Assembly (NCBI RefSeq): GCF_030531065.1
Contig: NZ_JAUNOQ010000005.1
Coordinates: forward strand, 114,577 to 178,576
From: Phascolarctobacterium sp.
GTDB taxonomy: Bacteria; Bacillota; Negativicutes; Acidaminococcales; Acidaminococcaceae
Direction: 5' to 3'
DNA: 64,000 bases
Shown here piece by piece: positions 27,114 to 36,454 of this stretch. The position numbers and the translations under genes were made by a program. Positions within the stretch are counted from its first letter, which is position 1. The number at the start of each line of letters is the position of its first letter. Below the pieces are notes generated by a model. It was not told the DNA's origin. It ran no database searches and was given only the letters and a program-made list of their open reading frames with translations.

Positions 27114-27743
27114 TTATTTGCGGGTCAGCTTATAAATCAGCGCGTTGCAGATAGCCGCCGCCACGTTGCTGCCGCCCTTGCGGCCGCGGGCAACGATATA
27201 AGGAATACCTGTCCGCATAATGATTTCCTTAGATTCCACCACGTTGACAAAGCCTACGGGCACGCCGATAACCAGCTCCGGTTTAATTTTGCCTTCTTTT
27301 ACGAGTTCGTCTAGGCGTACCAGCGCCGTAGGAGCGTTGCCCACGGCAATGATTACCGGGCCTTCGATAGAACAGGCCTTTTCCATGCAGGCAGCCGCTC
27401 TGGTAGAGCCTGCCTCCTTAGCGCGGGCCGCCACGTCGGCGTCAGCCATAAAGCAAACTGCCTTAGCGCCCAGCTTACTCAGCCCCATCTTATTGATGCC
27501 GGTGCAGGCCATATTAGTGTCGGTAACGATGGTCGCGCCTTTCTCCAGCGCTGCCAAGGCCTTTTCCACTACGCCGTCCGAAAACAGCAGATTACGCGCA
27601 TAATCAAAATCCGCGGAGGTATGGATAACGCGCTTGACGATATCCAGCTTTTCAGGATCAATTTTAATTTGGCCTAATTCTTCGCCAATGATCTCCATGC
27701 TGCGTTTTTCAATATCAGCAGGCAATACGTTTTGTAAATGCAT
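27114..27743 (-). CDS. cbiC: cobalt-precorrin-8 methylmutase
   Basis: 209 residues, the normal length for CbiC/CobH. HTSADFDYARNLLFS carries the conserved histidine that moves the methyl group from C11 to C12, and TDTNMACTGINK and GNAPTALVRL are conserved family blocks. The product is cobyrinate. Last gene of the 14-gene operon, 48 bases after cobO. Confidence 0.93.
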   Translation of the reverse strand: MHLQNVLPADIEKRSMEIIGEELGQIKIDPEKLDIVKRVIHTSADFDYARNLLFSDGVVEKALAALEKGATIVTDTNMACTGINKMGLSKLGAKAVCFMADADVAARAKEAGSTRAAACMEKACSIEGPVIIAVGNAPTALVRLDELVKEGKIKPELVIGVPVGFVNVVESKEIIMRTGIPYIVARGRKGGSNVAAAICNALIYKLTRK

Positions 27744-27791
27744 CTTCTTCCTACCTTTCTCAACCCAAACGAGAGATAAACTCGAGCGCGC

Positions 27792-28322
27792 TCATCTTTC
27801 GATGCCCGTGCGCGCAGGTATTCCCCTTTCAAAGGGATGCTTGCGCTTACAGATTTCGGAAACGTAATCAGCCAGCTCCACCAGTTCGGGAGCAGGATTA
27901 CGGCCCGTAAGCACAACCTCCATCTGCCGCGGCTTATGCCGCAGAAAATCAACTAAAACATCTTTATCAAAAACGCCCGTATTGCAGGCGCCGATAACCT
28001 CGTCAAGAATAAGCAGGTCAATATGCTCGTCCACGCATTTCTGCTTAACCTTTGCGAATAAAGCCAGATGCTCGCTCTTCACCTGGGCCTTTTCCTCATC
28101 GTTCATCTGAAAGGTGAATTTCTTCGTTTCCTTGCCGCGCATCACCTCAATATCGGGCAGCAAGGCCAGGCTTTTCAGCTCTCCCGTAGGTCTGCTTTTG
28201 AGAAACTGCACTAAAAGCACATGGTTGCCGTGACCGCTGCAGCGCACAGCCAGCCCAATGGCTGCCGTCGTTTTCCCCTTGCCGTCACCGCAGTAAATAT
28301 GAATCAGGCCGCCGTTTTCCAT
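27792..28322 (-). CDS. cobO: cob(I)yrinic acid a,c-diamide adenosyltransferase (CobA/CobO type)
   Basis: 176 residues. IHIYCGDGKGKTTAAIGLAVR contains the unusual P-loop of the CobA family, and LLILDEVIGACN the Walker B-like block. It transfers the adenosyl group of ATP to Co(I) of the corrinoid, forming the upper ligand. Its ATG shares a base with the cbiP stop (TGATG), so the two are coupled. Confidence 0.93.
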   Translation of the reverse strand: MENGGLIHIYCGDGKGKTTAAIGLAVRCSGHGNHVLLVQFLKSRPTGELKSLALLPDIEVMRGKETKKFTFQMNDEEKAQVKSEHLALFAKVKQKCVDEHIDLLILDEVIGACNTGVFDKDVLVDFLRHKPRQMEVVLTGRNPAPELVELADYVSEICKRKHPFERGIPARTGIER

Positions 28323-29851
28323 CAGACACCAGCCTCCAGAATTTCGTAAATCTTCGGCATATCCAGATTAGCGCGCACGCTATCAGCCAGAATATCGTAC
28401 TGCTGCCGTTTGTAGTCGGCAAAATTGATGGTTTTAATATCGTCCATGTGCAGGCCCTTTTTCGCCAGCAGCGCTTCCACTATCTTCGCAGCAATACCGT
28501 CGCCGTCGAAAACGCCATGTACATAGGTACCGTACACATTCATTTTATAAGTAATGTTCTGAGAGCCTTCAGGCATATCCTCCCCCGCTTCATGGATGGG
28601 GTGAATGGTAGTCAAGGCTTCCTGCTCCGGGAATTTAGTAACGCCGGAATGAATCTCATAGCCAAACAACGGCATACCGCTGAGCTCGGAGAAAATACCT
28701 TTAATCTGGCCAAAGCGCCCCTCCATCTGAATGGTACGCTTATGCTCAATAAAGGAAGTTTCTATATCCAGCAAACCAAGACCCGGAGTATCGCCGCCCT
28801 CCTCTACGCCATAAGGGTCGGAAATATTTTTGCCTAGCATCTGATAGCCGCCGCAAACGCCAAAAATAACGACGCCGTTGCTGGCATGCTTCAAAATAGC
28901 GGCTTCCATACCGCTCTGACGCAGCCATTTCAGATCGCCGATGGTATTTTTCGTACCGGGAATAATAATCATATCAGGGTTGCCCAAATCGCGCACATTC
29001 TGCACATAGCGCAGGGATACGCCTGGAATCAGCTCGAACACGTTAAAGTCGGTATAATTGGACATTCTGGGAATACGCACTACGGCTATATCCACCAGAT
29101 TAACCTCGCTGCGGCCGCTGATGCGCTCCGACAGGCTGTCCTCGTCTTCGATATCCACGTTGAGCATGGGCAGCACGCCTATGACGGGTACGCCGGTTTT
29201 ATCCTCAATCATTTTCAAGCCCGGGCGCAAAATTTCTACGTCGCCGCGGAATTTATTGATGACAACGCCCTTGACCATGGCACGCTCGTCCTCCTCCAGC
29301 AGCATCAGCGTGCCGTAAATAGAGGCAAAAACGCCGCCGCGGTCAATATCCGCTACCAAAAGCACCGGAGCCTTAGCCATTTTAGCCATGCCCATATTGA
29401 CAAAATCGTCCTTTTTAATGTTAATTTCAGCAGGGCTGCCCGCACCCTCGATACATACTATATCGTACTGGGCGGCCAAAGCGTCAAAAGCTTCCTGCAC
29501 TTTGGGGCGCAGCGTATGCTTCATGGCGTAATACTCCCCGGCGCGCATGGTACCGATGGCTTCGCCGTTGACAATTACCTGAGAGCCGCTGTCGCTGGTA
29601 GGCTTGAGCAAAATGGGGTTCATCAATACGCTGGGCTCGATATTGGCAGCCTCAGCCTGTACAACCTGAGCGCGGCCCATTTCGGCCCCTTCCCTGGTAA
29701 TAAAGGAATTAAGCGCCATATTTTGAGATTTAAAGGGCGCTACCTTATAACCATCCTGATTAAAAACGCGGCACAGACCTGCCGTAAGCAGGCTTTTACC
29801 GGCATTGGACATGGTACCGACTACCATTATTGCTTTTGCCACTTTAACCAC
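28322..29851 (-). CDS. cbiP: cobyric acid synthase
   Basis: 509 residues. The N-terminal ATP-binding domain starts with VGTMSNAGKSLLTAGLCR; the C-terminal glutamine amidotransferase domain has GVCGGYQMLGK (nucleophilic Cys) and the catalytic His in YVHGVFD. It amidates four side chains (b, d, e, g) of adenosylcobyrinate a,c-diamide using glutamine and ATP. Overlaps the ApgM-like gene by 8 bases. Confidence 0.95.
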   Translation of the reverse strand: MVKVAKAIMVVGTMSNAGKSLLTAGLCRVFNQDGYKVAPFKSQNMALNSFITREGAEMGRAQVVQAEAANIEPSVLMNPILLKPTSDSGSQVIVNGEAIGTMRAGEYYAMKHTLRPKVQEAFDALAAQYDIVCIEGAGSPAEINIKKDDFVNMGMAKMAKAPVLLVADIDRGGVFASIYGTLMLLEEDERAMVKGVVINKFRGDVEILRPGLKMIEDKTGVPVIGVLPMLNVDIEDEDSLSERISGRSEVNLVDIAVVRIPRMSNYTDFNVFELIPGVSLRYVQNVRDLGNPDMIIIPGTKNTIGDLKWLRQSGMEAAILKHASNGVVIFGVCGGYQMLGKNISDPYGVEEGGDTPGLGLLDIETSFIEHKRTIQMEGRFGQIKGIFSELSGMPLFGYEIHSGVTKFPEQEALTTIHPIHEAGEDMPEGSQNITYKMNVYGTYVHGVFDGDGIAAKIVEALLAKKGLHMDDIKTINFADYKRQQYDILADSVRANLDMPKIYEILEAGV

Positions 29852-30971
29852 TCTCTTTCATCAAAAAGTCCAATATCTGGCGGTAGCTGTCAAAAACGCA
29901 GAGCCGCGGCGGCGCGTTAAGATACCCCGCCACCACAGGCGTGCAGCCGTCGCCATGCTTACCCGTTACCGAGCTGGTTACGTGATCGCCGCAAACGACA
30001 ACCTTTAAGGGCTCATGATAACGGCTGCTGACAGTCTGCAAAAACTCTTTATCGATGCGGGCAATAAAATCTGCCTTGGCCGCATAATCATACCGGTGAG
30101 CGGCTTCGTCGGAGCCGTTGAAATGAGCGATCACGAAATCATTGCGCTCCAGGAGGTTCAAGGCGCCCTCCGCTTTAGCGGCAATATCCGTATCCACATC
30201 TCCCGTAGCCTTAGGAGGAATGCACACCTCCATTCCTAAGGCTCTGGCTATGCCCGCCACAATTTCGGCCTTGCAGACCGCCCCTCCCCGCAGTCCGTGC
30301 AGACCGGTAAATGATGGCAACGTCTGCCGTGCCGAAGCGCCCCAGGGATACAGCACATAATGCAGTCCGTCATGAGCGAAGGGAGCCAGGCGCTTGTTAG
30401 TTTCATTTAGAAAATAACTGATGGACAAAGACTGCCGACGCAAGGGCTCCAGTAGCGCCTCCGCGTTGCCGCCCACGCTTTCGTGCGGCGGACGCACGTC
30501 GCAATCCAGAACGGCCGCCTCCTTATTCATAATAAGCAGGTTACGGTATTCCGACAGATGGATAAATTCAATATCCCTCAGCACATTATCGCAAGCCTGG
30601 GCGACACGGCGCATGGCCTCCGCCGTCAACCCCCGGCCGTTGAACGCGGCTAAGCTGCCTTTTTCGTCCACCGCCGCCAAATTGCAGCGCAAGACCATCT
30701 CATATTCCGAAATATCCCTGCCCTGGGCCAGCAGCTCCAAATACGCCCTGTTGTGAGGAATATCCTGCTTGGCTACGCCTAAAAGCCGCAGAATGCAGCT
30801 ACAGCTTTCCGGCACAATATCTTTTTCACATATACTGAGAAAGCTGACGCCTCCGGCTGCTGCCAAAGCGTCCATAGCCGGATGGCTGGCATGGTCAAAC
30901 GGCGTCTGCCCCTGCCAGGCCGGAATCGGCTCGTCCCCCAGACCGTCAATTAAAATTAATAAAGAGCGCAT
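29844..30971 (-). CDS. ApgM/ThrB2-like alkaline-phosphatase-superfamily protein in the cobamide operon
   Basis: 375 residues. LILIDGLGDEPIPAWQGQTPFDHA at residues 5-28 matches the opening of archaeal-type cofactor-independent phosphoglycerate mutases, with the metal-binding Asp9. Ser56 in PESCSCIL stands where the family has its phosphorylated serine (GSD..N), but the following Asp is missing. Later metal motifs are present: HFNGSDEAAHRYD and VVCGDHVTSS...GKHGDG. In this superfamily ThrB2 proteins are thought to act as homoserine kinases. Its place between cobD and cbiP, overlapping both, suggests supply of L-threonine-O-3-phosphate for CobD, or another phosphotransfer in nucleotide-loop assembly. 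A plain glycolytic mutase is less likely here. Function is inferred. Confidence 0.7.
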   Translation of the reverse strand: MRSLLILIDGLGDEPIPAWQGQTPFDHASHPAMDALAAAGGVSFLSICEKDIVPESCSCILRLLGVAKQDIPHNRAYLELLAQGRDISEYEMVLRCNLAAVDEKGSLAAFNGRGLTAEAMRRVAQACDNVLRDIEFIHLSEYRNLLIMNKEAAVLDCDVRPPHESVGGNAEALLEPLRRQSLSISYFLNETNKRLAPFAHDGLHYVLYPWGASARQTLPSFTGLHGLRGGAVCKAEIVAGIARALGMEVCIPPKATGDVDTDIAAKAEGALNLLERNDFVIAHFNGSDEAAHRYDYAAKADFIARIDKEFLQTVSSRYHEPLKVVVCGDHVTSSVTGKHGDGCTPVVAGYLNAPPRLCVFDSYRQILDFLMKESG

Positions 30972-32034
30972 GCTTTTTTGCTTCCTTAATCGCTTTAATC
31001 AGACCGCGGTTCAGCACTCTCGTTTTCACCGCAACGCGATAATAACCCCGTTCCAAATTATCATAATTAGCGCAGGAACGGATAATATATCCCTGCTCCC
31101 GCAATAGCTTGTCCAGGCGTTTTGGTTCAGTCAAACGGAAGAAAACGTAATTAGCCTCCGAACCGTAGACCTTAGCGCCTAAAGCAGTCAGCTGAGAAAT
31201 AAGATATTGACGTTCCTCCTGTACCAGCATCATCGATTCATGCAGGTACTCCTGTTCCTTCAAAGCTGCAATGCCCGCAGCCTGCGCCAGCACGGATACG
31301 CTCCAGTCCTGACCGCTTGCGTATAGCTTATCGAGGAATTCCATATCAGAGCACATCAAATAGCCCAAACGCACGCCTGGCATGGCAAAGGTTTTAGTAA
31401 ACGCCTTCATAACAATCAGCTCCGGATACCGCTCCAGCAAATCGCGCACGCTGAAAGCTTTTTCCGGCGCGACAAAATCCATGAAGCATTCGTCTACTAA
31501 AAGCTTGCAATTTATAACGCGACATTTTTGCAGTATACGTTCAATAACGGCGCGGCTCGTAATCTGTCCCGTAGGATTATTGGGATTGCAGATAATAAAA
31601 ATATCTGTACGCGTCGTCATTTTACCGACAATATTCTTAGTAGGCAAAAAGTCGTTTTCTTCAAGTAAATAATAGTTTCTGACATTACACTTCGCAGCCC
31701 GCAGAGCCTTTGCGTAATCCGTAAAGGTAGGCGCATACACCATGCCGCGCACCGGCTTCAAAGCAATAGCCACACGGAACAACAGGTCGGAAGCGCCGTT
31801 GCCAAAGAAAAGATATTCTGGCTTAACATTCAAATAAGCGGCTGTAGCTTCACGCAGCTTACGGCAAAAAGGGTCAGGATAATTATCGCAGTCCTTAATC
31901 GCCGCTTTAATAGCTTCTTTTACACCTAACGGTAAACCTAGAGGGTTGATGTTGGCAGAAAAATCCACCAAAGGCTTACCATCAGCAGTAGTTTCTTCTG
32001 TATAGATATCGCCGCCATGCTCATACTTGTACAT
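30946..32034 (-). CDS. cobD: threonine-phosphate decarboxylase
   Basis: 362 residues, fold-type I PLP enzyme related to histidinol-phosphate aminotransferase. HGGDIYTEE and VDFSANINPLGLP at the N-terminus are typical of CobD; NPNNPTGQ binds the cofactor ring, LLVDECFMDF the pyridine nitrogen, and MKAFTKTFAMPGVRLGY contains the Schiff-base lysine. It makes (R)-1-aminopropan-2-ol phosphate for CbiB. Overlaps the next gene by 26 bases. Confidence 0.93.
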   Translation of the reverse strand: MYKYEHGGDIYTEETTADGKPLVDFSANINPLGLPLGVKEAIKAAIKDCDNYPDPFCRKLREATAAYLNVKPEYLFFGNGASDLLFRVAIALKPVRGMVYAPTFTDYAKALRAAKCNVRNYYLLEENDFLPTKNIVGKMTTRTDIFIICNPNNPTGQITSRAVIERILQKCRVINCKLLVDECFMDFVAPEKAFSVRDLLERYPELIVMKAFTKTFAMPGVRLGYLMCSDMEFLDKLYASGQDWSVSVLAQAAGIAALKEQEYLHESMMLVQEERQYLISQLTALGAKVYGSEANYVFFRLTEPKRLDKLLREQGYIIRSCANYDNLERGYYRVAVKTRVLNRGLIKAIKEAKKHALFINFN

Positions 32035-32052
32035 TACTACACCCTCAGTTCT

Positions 32053-33015
32053 TTAAAGTAAAATATTAACTAAATATACCAATGAAAACAGCAGTAAACA
32101 CAGCACCGCCGTCATATACAACAAATTATTGGCCGCTGCAATATCATCAGGACGCACAGGCCGCAAATTGTCGCCAATGGTGTCCTTATGTACCAGCTTG
32201 CCGAAATAAAAATGATCGCCGCCCAGCTGAATGTTCAAGGCGCCGGCCGTCACCGACTCCGTCATGGCTGAATTGGGACTTAAATGATTATAACGGTCGC
32301 GCCAGAAGATTTTCCAGGCGTTTTTAGCGTCCATATTAAGAAAATACGACGCCATAATCATTACCAGTCCCGTAATGCGCGCCGGAATCAGATTAGCCAA
32401 ATCATCCAGCTTGGCCGCGCAACGTCCAAAATACAGGAACTTATCATTTTTATAGCCCACCATGGAATCCATGGTATTGATGCCCTTGTATAAAAAGGCT
32501 AAAGGCGCGCCGCCTAAGAACATATACAGCATAGGCGCTATAATGCCGTCGGCAGTATTTTCAGCTACGGTTTCCACCGCGCCCTTAGTTACTTCCTCCT
32601 CGTCCAGGTTCTGCGTATCGCGGCCCACGATCCAGGAAAGCTTTACTCTGGCGTCGGCCAGGTCTCCGCTCTGCAGGGCGGTAAAGACTTTCATGCTTTC
32701 GTCCCGCAGGCACTTAGTCGCAAAAATCTGGTAGCACATAACGGTTTCCAAAGCCCAGCGCAGCCACGGATGTACCTGCCCTGCGCAATACAGGATGGCG
32801 TAAGGTACGGCGAAGGAGACGACTACAACAATCGCCACCATCAAGGCGCCGCCGCACAGCAAGGCCCATTTCCCAGGCTCCAGCAGCCTGCGCAGATTGC
32901 GCTCCAAAAAACCGATCATGTTGCCGATTAAACAAATGGGATGTGGCAGCCAATGGGGATCTCCGAATATTAAGTCTAAAATGAAGCCCGCTATAATAGC
33001 GGTCAATGATAACAT
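32053..33015 (-). CDS. cbiB: adenosylcobinamide-phosphate synthase
   Basis: 320 residues from ATG 33015 (AAGGGG upstream); the frame extends to 33072. Multi-membrane protein with the CbiB landmarks LDLIFGDPHWLPHPICLIG at the start, ENTADGIIAPMLYMFLGGAPLAFLYKGINTMDSMVGY in the middle, and a loop with SPNSAMTESVTAGALNIQLGG. It joins aminopropanol phosphate to cobyric acid at the membrane. Lies directly upstream of cobD, which makes that substrate. Confidence 0.94.
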   Translation of the reverse strand: MLSLTAIIAGFILDLIFGDPHWLPHPICLIGNMIGFLERNLRRLLEPGKWALLCGGALMVAIVVVVSFAVPYAILYCAGQVHPWLRWALETVMCYQIFATKCLRDESMKVFTALQSGDLADARVKLSWIVGRDTQNLDEEEVTKGAVETVAENTADGIIAPMLYMFLGGAPLAFLYKGINTMDSMVGYKNDKFLYFGRCAAKLDDLANLIPARITGLVMIMASYFLNMDAKNAWKIFWRDRYNHLSPNSAMTESVTAGALNIQLGGDHFYFGKLVHKDTIGDNLRPVRPDDIAAANNLLYMTAVLCLLLFSLVYLVNILL

Positions 33016-33088
33016 AGATCCATCCCCTTCAAACATTGCTTGCCAGTAAATTTGCAGCACAGCTGCAGACAAAGCGCTTCACAGCGCG

Positions 33089-34453
33089 TTATTTTTCAGC
33101 TTTATAAGCGCAGCAGCGCGTTACAAAGCTGCGGGCAAAATCCACGTTGCCCCACAAATGAATGTGCGGATACCCGGCGTACATCGTAGACGTAGCCGTC
33201 GCGCATTCCCAACTGCCGCGGCCCGAAGCCTTGGCAGCCACAAAGCTGCTGCCGTTATTGGTACTGTCAGAATAATGGAACTCATGCCCATTGATCCTGC
33301 CGCCCTTGGCGCACAGCACATTGTCCTGCTGCGCCGTCAGGTGGACATAACCAAAACGGGTCAGCTTCTTCGTCATAGCCGTTTCTCCCGGCAGAGCGCC
33401 TACCCAATTATAGGTCTGCTCCCCCTCGCGGTAGCGCTCCAGCAGATACATAAAGCCGCCGCATTCGGCAAAGCAAGGCATACCGCCGTCTAGGGCGGCC
33501 TTTACCTCCTGCAGCATTTCCTTATTATCCGCTAATTGCGCCGCATAAAGCTCCGGATAGCCGCCGCCCAAAACCAAGCCGCTGCAATCCGCAGGCAAAT
33601 GCTTATCCGTCAAGGGACTGAAGGGAACCAGCTCCGCTCCCAGCTCCGTAAGCAGGTCCAGCGCATCCTGGTAATAAAAACAAAAAGCTTTATCCCTGGC
33701 GATAGCCACGCGCACCTTGCCCACCGGTTCAAGGCCTACCGGCGTATACGTCAAAGGCGCGGCCTGCCGTGCAAGGGCCACAAGGCCGTCCAAATCAATG
33801 GACTTAGCCGCCTGCACCGCCAAACGCTCTACAATCTGCTGCAAATCGCCAATCTCCTCGGCTGTTACCAGGCCGAGATGACGGCTTTCAAAATTGCAGT
33901 CCTGCATCACAGGGAAATAGCCCAAAAGCTTTACGCCAGTCTCCTGCTCGATGACCTCCTTATAGAAAAGGTAGCTCATGGGATTAACATTGTTCAGGAT
34001 AGCTCCCGCAATATGACTGTCAGGACGGAAATACTTGAAACCCTTAATCATTGCGGCAATGGATAAGGCGGCTCCCTTGCCGTTGACCGCCAGGACTACT
34101 GGCGTGTCGCAGGTACAGGCCAGGTCGTAGGCGCTGGCCTCCGACGTTTTGCCCATACCGTCGTAATAGCCCATGGCTCCTTCAAAAACGGCGATATCCG
34201 TCCGGCGGCAATTCTTAGCCACCAAATAACGGGCCGTTTCCTTCCCCAGCATGAAGATGTCCAGATTACGGGACTTGGCGCCAATCACGCGGGAATGGAA
34301 CATGGGGTCGATATAGTCGGGTCCGGATTTAAAGGCGGCTACCGCCAGCCCTTTGTCCATCAGCGCCTTGAGCAGCCCGCAGACGATAGTTGTTTTGCCG
34401 CTGCCGCTGCCCGGCGCGCTAATCATAAAACGAGGCACCTTGATTTCAGCCAT
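33089..34453 (-). CDS. cbiA: cobyrinic acid a,c-diamide synthase
   Basis: 454 residues. The N-terminal MinD-like ATP-binding part has MISAPGSGSGKTTIVCGLL; the C-terminal amidotransferase domain has LVLGGGYPELYA and FAECGGFMYLLE with the nucleophilic Cys, and the final His lies in the GYPHIHLWGN region. It amidates the a and c side chains with glutamine. Starts one base after the cbiET stop. Confidence 0.95.
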   Translation of the reverse strand: MAEIKVPRFMISAPGSGSGKTTIVCGLLKALMDKGLAVAAFKSGPDYIDPMFHSRVIGAKSRNLDIFMLGKETARYLVAKNCRRTDIAVFEGAMGYYDGMGKTSEASAYDLACTCDTPVVLAVNGKGAALSIAAMIKGFKYFRPDSHIAGAILNNVNPMSYLFYKEVIEQETGVKLLGYFPVMQDCNFESRHLGLVTAEEIGDLQQIVERLAVQAAKSIDLDGLVALARQAAPLTYTPVGLEPVGKVRVAIARDKAFCFYYQDALDLLTELGAELVPFSPLTDKHLPADCSGLVLGGGYPELYAAQLADNKEMLQEVKAALDGGMPCFAECGGFMYLLERYREGEQTYNWVGALPGETAMTKKLTRFGYVHLTAQQDNVLCAKGGRINGHEFHYSDSTNNGSSFVAAKASGRGSWECATATSTMYAGYPHIHLWGNVDFARSFVTRCCAYKAEK

Positions 34454-34454
34454 G

Positions 34455-35669
34455 CTAATCTTCCTTTTTCAAAGCAGTCATTACATATACAGGATTTTGC
34501 GCCATCATCAAATTATAATTGCCCAAATGCTTGCTACGGGCAACAAAAACATTGACTATCTCCAGGGAGTAATCCTGACGATCCCTGTAGTAGGCCGCAA
34601 CCTCCGCCAGCGTTTCCACCGTAATGGCGTTGATTACCACGCGGCAGCCGCTGTTCTTGGCGTAGATTACGTCCAGCATTTCACACAAATCGCCGCCGCT
34701 GCCGCCTACGAAAACGCAGTCGGGGGCGGGCATGGAGCGAATATTTTCCAAGGCCTCACCCGCTACGATCTCCAGATTCTGCACGCCGAACAGCGCTTTG
34801 TTCTTCCCCAGCAGCTCTACCGCCACCGGATTGCGCTCAAAGGCCCACACTTTACCATCCTTAGCCAGCAGTGCCAGCTCGATGGAGCAGGAGCCCGTGC
34901 CGGCGCCGATATCATAAATCAGATCCGTCGCTTTAGGCATCAGCTTGGACATGGATACGCTGCGTACCTCCTGCTTGGTCATGGGCACCTTGCTGCGCAA
35001 AAACAGCTCGTCGGCCAAACCGTGTACTATGGGGGCAAAGCCGCCGGCCTTCTCGTTGAGCAGCATCATCACGGACAAAGACGGAAACTGCAAGGCACTA
35101 ATCTGTTCCGCCGTGCCGCTGGTAATCTTCTCTTCGGGATAGGACAGGTTTTCGCCCACATAGACCTGCACATGCCCCAGGCCATGCTCGCACAGCTGTG
35201 CGCACAGGCTTTGCGGCGAATTGTCGCCGCCGGTCAAAGAAAAGACCTTTTTGTTCTGCGCAACCGCAGTCACAAGGTTCTGCTGCCTGCCGTGCATGCT
35301 GACGATTTTAGCGTCGTCCCAGGCCATTTGCAGCTTGGCGGCAAAATACACCAAGCTGCTAATGCCGCAGTAACGCACACATTCGCAGTCCGGCAGCTTG
35401 CCGCTGATGGTCCTGGCCAGACTGAAAAAACCCACGTCGCCGGAAACCAGCACCGCTATCACGTCCTTTTCAGGATCGGCCTGCGCGGCAATTGCGGCAA
35501 TAGCGGAGGTCTTGATAGTATCATATACCTTTTTACCGTTTTCTGCAAAGGCAGAAAGCATTCTTTTATCGCCAATCAAAATATTGCTTTCGGCAATAGC
35601 CTGACGGGCAGCGCCGGTCAAAAGATCGGGATTGCCGGGGCCGATACCGATTATATTTACTCTAAGCAT
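34455..35669 (-). CDS. cbiET: CbiE-CbiT fusion: cobalt-precorrin C5- and C15-methyltransferase/decarboxylase
   Basis: 404 residues. Residues 1-200 are a CbiE tetrapyrrole methylase (INIIGIGPGNPDLLTGAAR, SGDVGFFSLA); from about 215 comes CbiT with a Rossmann SAM motif (DLIYDIGAGTGSCSIELALL). In Salmonella these are separate proteins, in Pseudomonas fused as CobL; here they are fused. The enzyme methylates C5 and C15 and removes the acetate carboxyl at C12. Starts with a 13-base overlap with cbiJ. Confidence 0.94.
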   Translation of the reverse strand: MLRVNIIGIGPGNPDLLTGAARQAIAESNILIGDKRMLSAFAENGKKVYDTIKTSAIAAIAAQADPEKDVIAVLVSGDVGFFSLARTISGKLPDCECVRYCGISSLVYFAAKLQMAWDDAKIVSMHGRQQNLVTAVAQNKKVFSLTGGDNSPQSLCAQLCEHGLGHVQVYVGENLSYPEEKITSGTAEQISALQFPSLSVMMLLNEKAGGFAPIVHGLADELFLRSKVPMTKQEVRSVSMSKLMPKATDLIYDIGAGTGSCSIELALLAKDGKVWAFERNPVAVELLGKNKALFGVQNLEIVAGEALENIRSMPAPDCVFVGGSGGDLCEMLDVIYAKNSGCRVVINAITVETLAEVAAYYRDRQDYSLEIVNVFVARSKHLGNYNLMMAQNPVYVMTALKKED

Positions 35670-36454
35670 TGCTGTTCTCCTACAATACCACTGGCAGCTG
35701 ATTTATACTTTTCGCGCAGATAAGCGATTATCTCGCTAAAACCTGCGCCGCTTTCCTGTCCGGAACGTCCGATGACGATCAGCCTGGCTCCGGCCGCTTC
35801 CGCAGCCTCCGCCTTTTCCTCAAAACCGCCCACACTGCCCGAATCCTTAGTCACCATATACTTGCTGCCGAATTTTTTCAGCATGGCGATATTCAGATCC
35901 CTGGCGAAGGGTCCCTGCATACATACGATATGCGCGGGCTTATATCCCAGGCTCAAGGCGCTTTGCAGGCTGCTTTCCATGGGCAGAATGCGCAGAGCTA
36001 TACGCTCGGCATAATCCTTGACCGCTGTAAAATCAGGCAGGTTTTTGCTGCCTGTGGTCAGAAAGATGTTGCCCTCCAAATGGTTAAGCAGCTCCACCGC
36101 CTCGCCGAAATCATGGACAGTAATATAATTGCCGCTCTCGCCTGCCGGTCGCACCAAGCGCAGGTAATGGCAGCCCTCTTTTTCGCAGGCCGCTTTCACC
36201 GTCGCCGTCACCACCGTAGCGTAGGGATGGGTAGCGTCGATAACGCAGTCGGGCCTGTGCTGGCGCAGAAAGGCTCGCATCGTCTCCTCGTCCATGCGCT
36301 CGGCTACAACGGTTAAATTATCCTGAGGCTCGATCAGTGCCGCTCCGTACTGCGTGGCTACGCTGACGAAAAGCTGCACCGGATAGGACGCCAGCTCCTT
36401 AATCAGACGGCGGCCTTCGCTGGTGCCGCCAATCAGCCAAATAACCGGTTTCAT
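35657..36454 (-). CDS. cbiJ: cobalt-precorrin-6A reductase
   Basis: 265 residues. Opening IWLIGGTSEGRRLIKEL is the CbiJ/CobK nucleotide-binding motif; DCVIDATHPYA and TGSKNLPDF are conserved family blocks, as is VTKDSGSVGGFEEKAEAA near the C-terminus. It reduces the macrocycle at C18-C19 with NAD(P)H. Overlaps cbiH by 4 bases. Confidence 0.93.
   Translation of the reverse strand: MKPVIWLIGGTSEGRRLIKELASYPVQLFVSVATQYGAALIEPQDNLTVVAERMDEETMRAFLRQHRPDCVIDATHPYATVVTATVKAACEKEGCHYLRLVRPAGESGNYITVHDFGEAVELLNHLEGNIFLTTGSKNLPDFTAVKDYAERIALRILPMESSLQSALSLGYKPAHIVCMQGPFARDLNIAMLKKFGSKYMVTKDSGSVGGFEEKAEAAEAAGARLIVIGRSGQESGAGFSEIIAYLREKYKSAASGIVGEQQCLE

Noticed and set aside
34353..35723. Plus-strand frame of 456 codons
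   Set aside because: Antisense to cbiET; His/Gln-rich composition typical of reverse reading of GC-biased codons.
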